From an uncultured Collinsella sp. (GTDB lineage Bacteria > Actinomycetota > Coriobacteriia > Coriobacteriales > Coriobacteriaceae): DNA of 5,959 nucleotides. The stretch spans positions 1 through 5,959 of the forward strand of contig CABUGI010000105.1 in assembly GCA_902491055.1 (NCBI GenBank), written 5' to 3'. The translations under genes were made by a program, and so were the position numbers. Under the pieces are notes generated by a model. The model worked only from the letters and a program-made list of their open reading frames with translations. It was not told the origin of the DNA and did no database searches. Position 1 is the first letter of the stretch, and each line of letters begins with the position of its first letter. This document shows positions 1 through 4,420 of the stretch, one piece after another.

Positions 1-43
1 ATCAAGGCGAGCGGGCTCCGAGGCTCCATTACTGAAAATTCAT

Positions 44-72
44 TTGTTAAACCTGGCAACCGTGGGTAGAAT
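44..72 (+). promoter_or_regulatory. Promoter for putative antisense (antitoxin) RNA
   Basis: TTGTTA (44-49) and TAGAAT (67-72) are separated by exactly 17 bp. This matches a sigma-70/SigA type promoter, with 4/6 and 5/6 consensus bases. The predicted start is near 79-80. No plus-strand gene of reasonable size follows. Instead the transcript would run against the 3' end of the small minus-strand gene at 264-139 and meet an intrinsic terminator about 50 bp downstream. The best reading is a promoter for a short regulatory RNA. The promoter is seen in the sequence; its activity is inferred. Confidence 0.65.
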
Positions 73-78
73 AAAGTC

Positions 79-165
79 GACGGCAGCCCAAGGGTGATAG
101 CTGGGCAGCGCCGTTACTTAGTTCAAGGGGTCAATGCCTTAACGGCGTCGACCCCTCTTCTTTTG
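79..165 (+). ncRNA. Putative antisense RNA antitoxin, about 85 nt
   Basis: This is the predicted transcript from the promoter at 44-72 to the terminator at 126-164. It has two stem-loops: an imperfect one at about 81-113 (core GCCCA/TGGGC) and the terminator hairpin. It is complementary to the 3' untranslated part and the last roughly 27 nt of the small hydrophobic peptide gene on the other strand (264-139). That 3'-overlapping, convergent layout is the one used by type I systems such as txpA/RatA and bsrG/SR4. The RNA itself is inferred from promoter and terminator placement; its ends are approximate. Confidence 0.5.
126..164 (+). terminator. Intrinsic terminator of the antisense RNA
   Basis: The outer stem AGGGGTC (126-132) pairs with GACCCCT (150-156). 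After one A.C mismatch the pairing continues through an A-T and a T.G pair to GCC (136-138)/GGC (144-146), closing a TTAAC loop. The stem is followed by TCTTCTTTT on the plus strand, a usable U-rich tail. On the minus strand the tail is not U-rich, so the polarity favours the plus-strand RNA. The loop carries the complement of the TAA stop codon of the small minus-strand gene (139-141). Confidence 0.65.
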
Positions 166-264
166 CTTCGTACGCTGCTTAAGTGCCTCGGAAAGTCCGA
201 TAAGCGCCGTGAGGAGCGAGACCAAAGCGGTCAGGAGCTTCACGAAATCAATCAGATCGGTCAT
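139..264 (-). CDS. Putative type I toxin: small hydrophobic peptide with basic tail (41 aa)
   Basis: This 41-residue peptide begins MTDLIDFVKL. Residues about 4-28 form one hydrophobic segment (LLTALVSLLTALIGL at its core), long enough to span a membrane. The last 13 residues are overwhelmingly Lys and Arg (9 of 13). The start at 264 is chosen because a near-perfect Shine-Dalgarno GGGAGGTGAT ends at the right distance from this ATG. The in-frame ATG at 270 would be too close to it, and longer starts have no ribosome site. Size, single membrane segment and charged tail resemble the small holin-like or Fst/TxpA-type toxins of Gram-positive type I systems, but I see no sequence match that fixes the family. 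An antisense promoter and terminator at its 3' end, and a hairpin over the Shine-Dalgarno, support the toxin reading. It could instead be a small membrane protein with a regulatory or signalling role. Confidence 0.6.
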   Translation of the reverse strand: MTDLIDFVKLLTALVSLLTALIGLSEALKQRTKQKKRGRRR

Positions 265-299
265 GGGCATCACCTCCCGTCGCATGGAGGGCGCTGCCC
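265..299 (-). promoter_or_regulatory. Hairpin sequestering the toxin ribosome site
   Basis: In the minus-strand transcript an inner stem CCTCC (290-286)/GGAGG (277-273), with an 8-nt loop, covers the Shine-Dalgarno core. An outer stem GGGCA (299-295)/TGCCC (269-265) ends immediately before the ATG. A short internal loop (4 nt against 3 nt) separates the two stems. An alternative hairpin GGGC-AGC-GCCC (299-289) would free part of the site, so the leader could switch. Masked translation starts are characteristic of type I toxin mRNAs. The pairing is visible; the folding in the cell is inferred. Confidence 0.55.
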
Positions 300-328
300 G
301 GCACATGGAACTGCCGTCAACAACTGCC

Positions 329-334
329 ATTCTA
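329..334 (-). promoter_or_regulatory. Candidate -10 box for the small toxin-like gene
   Basis: TAGAAT on the minus strand (5/6 consensus) would start transcription near 322 and give a leader of about 58 nt, long enough to hold the hairpin at 265-299. The DNA upstream (about 344-385) is distinctly AT-rich compared with its surroundings, but I do not see a convincing -35 box at 16-18 bp. A second possible -10, TATTAT, lies further upstream. The location is therefore tentative. Confidence 0.35.
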
Positions 335-478
335 TCAAAGCGCGGTCATAAATACGAATATATGTTCGATAATAACAGCAACGTGATTCCCTCGAATAGC
401 GGCCTTTCGTAAGGGCGGCAGAAGACGGCGCTGGGCGATTGGGGCTAGACGCGCAGGTCTTCGTCACCGAAAGCCCGT

Positions 479-507
479 TTGATTAACCAGCCCTCTGTAG
501 GTACACT
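479..507 (+). promoter_or_regulatory. Promoter-like element ahead of a terminator
   Basis: TTGATT (479-484) and TACACT (502-507) are 17 bp apart, each with 4/6 consensus bases. Transcription would start near 514, only about 5 nt before the left arm of the terminator at 519. This would give either a very short RNA of about 50 nt or an attenuated leader for the exonuclease gene that starts at 729. The match is modest and could be chance. Confidence 0.3.
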
Positions 508-518
508 GCATATTGATG

Positions 519-564
519 GGCCCGGGATGACCGCTGATTCAAGTCACCGGGCCTAAATCTTTTT
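519..564 (+). terminator. Intrinsic terminator or attenuator hairpin
   Basis: GGCCCGG (519-525) pairs perfectly with CCGGGCC (547-553). After a two-base bulge (GA), TGAC (528-531) pairs with GTCA (543-546), leaving an 11-nt loop. A T-rich tail follows (ATCTTTTT, ending at 564). There is no plus-strand gene upstream in the window for it to terminate, so it may act on a short leader RNA from 479-507 or be left over from a lost gene. Confidence 0.6.
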
Positions 565-728
565 CATGCATTTGAATAGAGCGGGCGACTCTCTTGGGGC
601 CGTCTGCATGGCGTGTGCCTGGCGCGCGTGGCATTGCGCTCCGATTTCATGTCCGCACGAGCGCCTAACCTTACGGCAATGTAGCCGCCTATGTAGCAAG
701 CGGCAGGCAATGGAGAAAGGCCATAACC

Positions 729-1463
729 GTGTCAGCTGAAAAGACGCCGTGTATCTCGGCTATCGATACGACGAACTTTGCGCGCCAGATTGTGCTGGAC
801 TTTGAGTTTGCGCCGGTGCCAAAGCAGCGCCAGCGCCGTGGACTGCGCAATGAGATTATCGAGGTCGGCGCCGTCAAGCTCGATTACCACGGCAACGTTA
901 TGGGCGAGTTCTCGCAGTTTGTGCAGACGGAATTTACCGAAGGCGTTGCGTTTTCCGTCCGCGAGCTTACGGGGATATCGGCCGTGGACACTGCGATGGC
1001 CGATCCGCTCTACATGGTAATCAAAAGGCTCAGCGATTGGATCGGTCGCTACTCCGCACAGGTAGTTTGCTGGAGCGGGGCGGACCGTCGACAGCTTTTG
1101 ACCGAGTGCCAGGCAAAGCACATCGATCTTTCCGCATTTCCTACGGATTGGGCCGACCTGCAGGCGTTTTACACCTCGATCATGGACGTGGGCAGCCACG
1201 GGTGCGTCTCTTTGAGTGACGCGGCGACGTGGTTTGGCATCGAGTTCGACGAGTCGACGGGTCACGCCCACAGCGCCCTTGCCGATGCGCGCGTGACCGC
1301 CAAGCTGCTCAAGCAGGTGATGGACGGGGACTACCGCGTGAGCCCGCGCGCCCAGGAAGTCCGCCAGCGGTGGGGGATGGGCGAGCGAGCTCAGACGCGC
1401 CTTTCCAGCAAGTGCTCCGAGCTGGGCGACCTGCTGCTGAAGCTGAAGGCGGTGGGGAGGTAG
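729..1463 (+). CDS. DEDDh-type 3'-5' exonuclease domain protein (DnaQ/RNase T fold)
   Basis: This 244-residue protein has the exonuclease fold of the DnaQ/RNase T superfamily, which removes nucleotides from 3' ends using two metal ions. Motif I is in VLDFEFAP (Asp24 and Glu26), followed by NEIIEVGAVKLD. Motif II is around CWSGADRRQLL (Asp119). Motif III is HSALADA with His181 and Asp186, the DEDDh signature. All catalytic positions are present. It has no polymerase, BRCT or helicase part, so it is a stand-alone exonuclease rather than a proofreading subunit of known identity; the substrate, DNA or RNA, cannot be told. A basic stretch KQRQRRGLR follows motif I and is a candidate nucleic-acid contact. 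The start is GTG at 729, supported by GGAGAAAGG 8 nt upstream (712-720). It converges with the gene at 1996-1574, and I see no strong terminator in the 110 bp between them. Confidence 0.85.
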   Translation: MSAEKTPCISAIDTTNFARQIVLDFEFAPVPKQRQRRGLRNEIIEVGAVKLDYHGNVMGEFSQFVQTEFTEGVAFSVRELTGISAVDTAMADPLYMVIKRLSDWIGRYSAQVVCWSGADRRQLLTECQAKHIDLSAFPTDWADLQAFYTSIMDVGSHGCVSLSDAATWFGIEFDESTGHAHSALADARVTAKLLKQVMDGDYRVSPRAQEVRQRWGMGERAQTRLSSKCSELGDLLLKLKAVGR

Positions 1464-1573
1464 GCCTTTTGAGAACGCCATTCGGTTTGGCATGGCAGGG
1501 CTGTAAGCGCGACTTCGCACTGCTGTTTGAATCGAAGCGTCAACCAGTATGACGAGCTGTCTGGTCTGTCTGC

Positions 1574-1996
1574 CTACACCATCGCAATCCCGCGGGCCGC
1601 ACTCAACAGCTCATACTCCCTTTCGCTCCACTGCCGCAGCTCGGCTGTGCGTACGGCGTCGCGACACAGGTCCAGAAACACCTCAGCTCCCTCGCAGAAG
1701 CACTCGCGGGCAAAGTCGCCCGAGCCGCTTGCGACGCACGCGCCGTCGGCAAAGAGCTTCCAGCTAGACGGCTCACGCAAATCGTCTCCGAACAACTTAA
1801 TCTGTAGCACATGCGGATTGCCAGCAGCGCAGAGCTCTTCCTCGAGCTTCTGTACCGTGAAGCGCATCCGGTGGGAGAGGCTGTTCTTGACCATGGCCGA
1901 GGCATAGCCGCTCGGCTCGTCCAGAAGATGCATTCGTTTTGGCTTGGCTGCCAGGTTGTGGAAGTTGCGCTCACTGCGCACGGAGAAATTGTCCAT
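1574..1996 (-). CDS. Hypothetical protein, 140 aa, unknown family
   Basis: I do not recognise this protein. It begins MDNFSVRSERNFHNL and is soluble, with no signal peptide or membrane segment. It has five cysteines (57, 88, 99, 101, 111), two of them as CFC at 99-101, and a basic N-terminal third followed by a more acidic remainder. LQIKLFGDD (65-72) and SSWKLFADG (77-85) look like beta strands of a compact fold. The start at 1996 is chosen because AAAGGAG lies 5 nt upstream. The frame stays open to 2209, but that extension would be read through a terminator hairpin, a tandem repeat and a perfect inverted repeat, so it is probably untranslated. The gene appears monocistronic. The frame, ribosome site and length make it a likely real gene. 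Confidence 0.65.
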   Translation of the reverse strand: MDNFSVRSERNFHNLAAKPKRMHLLDEPSGYASAMVKNSLSHRMRFTVQKLEEELCAAGNPHVLQIKLFGDDLREPSSWKLFADGACVASGSGDFARECFCEGAEVFLDLCRDAVRTAELRQWSEREYELLSAARGIAMV

Positions 1997-2090
1997 ACGG
2001 ACTCCTTTCATCGATGTTGGCAGGGCCACCGTGCCTCTTGGCCGGTTGGCGTCGGGATCGTGGAGCCAACTCTCTACCCCGACTCTGGAT

Positions 2091-2114
2091 AAAACGCGCC
2101 CGCTCCTTGCGGGC
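2091..2114 (-). terminator. Terminator-like hairpin upstream of the 140-aa gene
   Basis: On the minus strand GCCCGC (2114-2109) pairs with GCGGGC (2103-2098) around an AAGGA loop, followed by GCGTTTTATCC. The short U tract is offset by three bases. It lies about 95 bp upstream of the 140-aa gene and well past the terminator of the membrane-protein gene. It could be a leader attenuator or a second terminator for read-through. Confidence 0.45.
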
Positions 2115-2127
2115 AAGATGGAGTCTA

Positions 2128-2157
2128 TCAACGTGTACGGACTCAACGTGTACGGAC
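2128..2157. repeat. Tandem duplication of a 15-bp unit
   Basis: TCAACGTGTACGGAC occurs twice, back to back and without mismatch (2128-2142 and 2143-2157). It sits between two hairpins in the non-coding stretch upstream of the 140-aa minus-strand gene. It may be a duplicated binding site or a recent slippage product. Confidence 0.8.
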
Positions 2158-2167
2158 AGAAATCAAG

Positions 2168-2197
2168 CGCCATCCGCGAAATGACGCGCGGATGGCG
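2168..2197. repeat. Perfect 11-bp inverted repeat
   Basis: CGCCATCCGCG (2168-2178) and CGCGGATGGCG (2187-2197) are exact reverse complements around an 8-base loop. As RNA this would be a very stable hairpin. The bases after it are only partly T-rich on either strand (TTGGTTT on plus, CTTGATTT on minus), so it may be a terminator or a DNA-level site. It forms part of the repeat cluster at 2091-2343. Confidence 0.7.
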
Positions 2198-2229
2198 TTG
2201 GTTTCCCAAGTGATTATTCGGCTTTCATC

Positions 2230-2328
2230 CGGAAAAGTGTCGAAATCAGCCGTGTAAAAGTACGGAAAAGTGTCGAGATAGGCACCTTAAAACTTCGGAA
2301 AAGTGTGGCTGGATGACAAAACAGCACT
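2230..2328. repeat. Three direct repeats with an exact 33-bp period
   Basis: CGGAAAAGTGT occurs at 2230-2240, 2263-2273 and 2296-2306, each 33 bp after the last. The first two copies extend to CGGAAAAGTGTCGA. Over the full 33 bp, units 1 and 2 also share a second A-tract and several other positions, so the unit is a degenerate 33-mer rather than an isolated 11-mer. The array is too short and too divergent outside the core to be a CRISPR. Multiple subterminal repeats of this kind occur at the ends of IS21-family elements, but no transposase is present. A protein-binding array is the alternative. Confidence 0.75.
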
Positions 2329-2343
2329 TAGAAGTCGGTGCTG
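2318..2343 (-). terminator. Intrinsic terminator of the membrane-protein gene
   Basis: On the minus strand CAGCAC (2343-2338) pairs with GTGCTG (2327-2322) across a 10-nt loop, followed directly by TTTT (2321-2318). It starts about 34 bp after the stop codon of the gene at 3366-2377, the right place and polarity to end that transcript. The third 33-bp repeat overlaps it. Confidence 0.65.
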
Positions 2344-2376
2344 GATGCGGGATCCTGTGGTCGCCTTCAGCCCTCG

Positions 2377-3366
2377 CTACTCGTCGTCCTCGTCGTTGGG
2401 GTCGCCCTTGAGGGTGTTGATGTCCAGGTACTGGTTGTCGTCCTCTTTTTGCTGGGTCTCCGACTCCGCTTGGGTGGGGCCGCGGAACAGCTGGAACCCC
2501 TCAAACGCAATGACACCGAGCAGGGCAATGATAATGGCGATAAAGGCAACCTTGACTGCCTGCGGAAATTCCGAGAAACGCAGCGCCTTTTCCTCGGCGT
2601 AATAATCGGCGAAGCGCTCTTCGCCCGTGCTTTTGGTATACGCCGGCGCGGACGCGGCCTCCGGGTCATATTCCGGTGCAGGCGTGGCGGCGTACGGATC
2701 GTTGAGATAATCGCTCGATGCGGTGCCATAATCCTCGGTCTCGATGCGACCGGTGCCAGCATAGCCATCGGAATAACCGGAATATGCCGCACCGCCCTCA
2801 TAGTCCGCGGCGCTCGTGTTGGCGGCAAAAAGCGGGTTAACTGGAACGTCGAGCGCCGGCATGCCGGTAGAGGTCTCATCCAGATCGGTTGCAGCCCAGG
2901 AATCGTAGGCAACCTGATGGGCAACGGGCTCATCGAGCCTTGCGACCGGAGGCTTGCGTGCCGCAGGAACAGGCAACTGCTGGGCGCTGTACATAACGGT
3001 GCTGTCGGCCGATTTGCCCTGCGTCGCTGCTGCGAGAAATGCCGCCGTCTCGGACGGGTCGCTTGCGGGGCGGGGAGCGGGCGTGGGCGCCGAAGTGGGT
3101 GCGGGCGTAGGCGCGGGCGTCGAAACGGGCGACTGCGCAGGAGTCGGCGCAGATACGGGCTCAGGCGCAAGTGCGGGATTGGGGCTTGACGGGCGAGCCC
3201 CGCCGCCGCCCATGAGTTCGTCGGCGGTCCACGGGCGATCATCCATCACGTCGTCAAGGCTCAGCGAAAACAGGTCGTCTTCACCCTCATCGAACATGCG
3301 GTGCACATGTCCACCAATTGCCGGAATCAATCCGCGACCGGTGCATGATGCCTTGCTCAACGCCAT
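2377..3366 (-). CDS. Hypothetical bitopic membrane protein with Pro/Ala-rich linker, 329 aa
   Basis: I do not recognise a family. The protein has no signal peptide. Residues 1-56 are a short N-terminal region ending in an acidic part (around EGEDDLFSLSLDDVMDD, 28-43). Residues 57-102 are a low-complexity Pro/Ala/Thr linker with TPAP repeats. Residues 189-233 are rich in Tyr, Gly, Asp and Ala. Residues about 270-292 form one membrane helix (core VAFIAIIIALLGVIAF). The last 37 residues are strongly acidic, ending DPNDEDDE. With lysine and arginine before the helix and acid after it, the long N-terminal part is predicted to be cytoplasmic. The start at 3366 is favoured by AAAGGA 9 nt upstream and by the -10 box at 3401-3406, which places the transcript start downstream of the longer in-frame start at 3462. 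It is likely a single-gene unit. Confidence 0.7.
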   Translation of the reverse strand: MALSKASCTGRGLIPAIGGHVHRMFDEGEDDLFSLSLDDVMDDRPWTADELMGGGGARPSSPNPALAPEPVSAPTPAQSPVSTPAPTPAPTSAPTPAPRPASDPSETAAFLAAATQGKSADSTVMYSAQQLPVPAARKPPVARLDEPVAHQVAYDSWAATDLDETSTGMPALDVPVNPLFAANTSAADYEGGAAYSGYSDGYAGTGRIETEDYGTASSDYLNDPYAATPAPEYDPEAASAPAYTKSTGEERFADYYAEEKALRFSEFPQAVKVAFIAIIIALLGVIAFEGFQLFRGPTQAESETQQKEDDNQYLDINTLKGDPNDEDDE

Positions 3367-3400
3367 TCTGTCCCATCCTTTCGAAATACTAATGACATCG

Positions 3401-3406
3401 ATTATA
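3401..3406 (-). promoter_or_regulatory. -10 box for the membrane-protein gene
   Basis: A perfect TATAAT on the minus strand would start transcription near 3394, leaving a leader of about 28 nt with the AAAGGA ribosome site in it. The -35 region at 17-18 bp (ACCGAG or GACCGA) is poor, so an activator or a weak promoter is possible. Confidence 0.5.
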
Positions 3407-3489
3407 TGGAACTTCCCAAGCGGCTCGGTCTCGGATTCGTGCTTTCCAGAACTCGCGCCCAAAAAGGGAGGGGCAATCCAGGCGAGTGC

Positions 3490-4143
3490 CTACTTGTCGC
3501 CGGCCGCCGCCTTGGCCTCATTGAGGTAGCTATAGAAGCTGTACTTGGAGATGCCAAAGAACTCGCAGGCGCGCTCACTCGACTTGGAAATGAGGAAGGC
3601 ACCGCGACGGTCGAGGTAGCCAATGGCACGAATGCGCTCGTCTTTGGTCATGAGCGCCGCGGGCTTGCCCACAAACTGCTCGCACTCGTGCAGCAGGTCC
3701 TCGAGCAGGTCGCCGATGTTCTTGGTAATGGGCTCGGGCTCGGTATAGCCCGTGCCGCCGGTGCCGGTAAAGGCGTCGAGCGAGCGCTCAAATGCCTTCA
3801 TAAGCGTAATGTCAAAGTTGATGCCCAAAATGCCGACGGGCTTGCCCTCGTCGTTGCGGATAAAGATCGTCGACGATTTGAGCAGCTTACCGTCGGTGGT
3901 TTTAGTGAGGTACGGCTCGCGGTCGTGTACGTCGGTGGCGCCCTCGTGCATGGACTCAAACACGATATGGCTGGGGCCGTCACCCAGTTTGCGCCCGCTG
4001 ACGTGGCCGTTTTCGATCACTACGATGGAGTGGTCTACGTCCTCGGTCTCCAGATCGTGGACGACGACTTCGCAGTTGGGGCCAAATTGGAGCGCCAGGC
4101 CGTGTGCGAGGCGCTTGTAAAACTCAATTTGTGCGGGGGTCAT
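3490..4143 (-). CDS. YheO/DauR-type transcriptional regulator (PAS-like plus HTH)
   Basis: This 217-residue protein has the two-part layout of the YheO family. Residues about 5-116 are the PAS-like YheO sensor domain, with the family pattern NGHVSGRKLGD (45-55) and KSSTIFIRNDEGKPVGILGIN (89-109). Residues about 155-212 are the helix-turn-helix part, with the conserved run KDERIRAIGYLDRRGAFLIS and then ERACEFFGISKYSFYSYLNE. The length is typical. Family members such as DauR repress D-arginine catabolic genes, so an amino-acid-responsive regulator is likely; the ligand here is unknown. The gene is divergent from ygeX across 277 bp containing a long inverted repeat, which makes ygeX-ygeY its natural target and autoregulation plausible. 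The start at 4143 has AGGAAGG 5 nt upstream. I found no clear terminator after the stop. Confidence 0.88.
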   Translation of the reverse strand: MTPAQIEFYKRLAHGLALQFGPNCEVVVHDLETEDVDHSIVVIENGHVSGRKLGDGPSHIVFESMHEGATDVHDREPYLTKTTDGKLLKSSTIFIRNDEGKPVGILGINFDITLMKAFERSLDAFTGTGGTGYTEPEPITKNIGDLLEDLLHECEQFVGKPAALMTKDERIRAIGYLDRRGAFLISKSSERACEFFGISKYSFYSYLNEAKAAAGDK

Positions 4144-4281
4144 GGGTACCTTCCTAAAAATTAGTTTGGGCTCACTGTGCCATAAACCACACCTGTTCGC
4201 AAATAACGAAAGCGTCGCTGCGTTGTGTGACCGTTCGGCGGCGAAAAGGTACCGATTACGGCAACAAACAATTCGTTAGGT

Positions 4282-4334
4282 ATGCCAATCAAAAAGTGTG
4301 ATAGAACATTACTAACAAACTTTTTGTTTGGCAT
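4282..4334. promoter_or_regulatory. Long inverted repeat in the divergent region, candidate operator
   Basis: ATGCCAATCAAAAAGT (4282-4297) and ACTTTTTGTTTGGCAT (4319-4334) are reverse complements at 15 of 16 positions, with a 21-bp AT-rich spacer holding TAGAAC. Arm centres are about 37 bp apart, roughly 3.5 helical turns. It lies 87 bp before ygeX and 139 bp before the regulator gene, so it could bind the YheO-type protein at two sites. It could instead fold in the ygeX leader RNA, but there is no typical terminator tail. The rest of 4144-4420 shows no convincing promoter pair. Confidence 0.55.
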
Positions 4335-4420
4335 CCACATAAAAGTTCAGCCGTGTGAATGGGATCGGGCTGAAACGCGTATGCGGGGGCCGGCAAGAGA
4401 GGACTTAAGGAGTTCACCGT

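Larger units (their letters stand above)
335..728. other. Non-coding stretch between the toxin-like gene and the exonuclease
   Basis: No open frame here has a ribosome site and a plausible protein. The stretch holds the AT-rich upstream region of the minus-strand small gene, a promoter-like pair at 479-507 and an intrinsic terminator at 519-564. The part from about 570 to 710 shows only a short imperfect hairpin (GCCGC/GCGGC, near 684-704) and no recognisable RNA gene. The exonuclease promoter presumably lies in it, but I could not identify a convincing one. Confidence 0.5.
1997..2376. other. Repeat-rich non-coding stretch
   Basis: No supported gene lies here. In minus-strand order it carries the terminator of the membrane-protein gene, the 33-bp direct repeats, the 11-bp inverted repeat, the 15-bp tandem repeat, a terminator-like hairpin, and the leader of the 140-aa gene. 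The leader has further weak pairings (GTCGGG with CCCGAC, and GGCCA with TGGCC). The density of repeats suggests a former insertion-element end or a binding-site cluster. Confidence 0.5.

Noticed and set aside
94..412. Plus-strand open frames over the toxin-like gene
   Set aside because: They have no ribosome site, no recognisable composition, and cross the intrinsic terminator at 126-164.
732..1520. Long open frame on the minus strand opposite the exonuclease
   Set aside because: It is the shadow of the plus-strand gene, which has all catalytic motifs in order and a good ribosome site. The minus-strand product shows low-complexity Arg/His/Ala composition and no domain.
1997..2209. N-terminal extension of the 140-aa protein to position 2209
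   Set aside because: It passes through a terminator-like hairpin, a tandem repeat and a perfect palindrome. A proper Shine-Dalgarno exists only at the start at 1996.
2230..2328. CRISPR array
   Set aside because: Only an 11-14 bp core is conserved, the intervening parts are themselves partly similar, there are three units, and no cas gene is near.
2338..3242. Long plus- and minus-frame readings rich in Arg or Pro over the membrane-protein gene
   Set aside because: These are alternative frames of the low-complexity linker. They lack ribosome sites, and the minus-strand frame at 3366-2377 gives a coherent protein with a membrane helix.
3430..3489. Terminator after the YheO-type regulator
   Set aside because: Only a 4-bp GCCC/GGGC pairing with the T run inside the loop rather than after the stem; not a credible intrinsic terminator.
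3406..4164. 252-residue plus-strand open frame opposite the YheO-type regulator
   Set aside because: The minus-strand reading has recognisable PAS-like and helix-turn-helix regions with a good ribosome site; the plus reading is a shadow.
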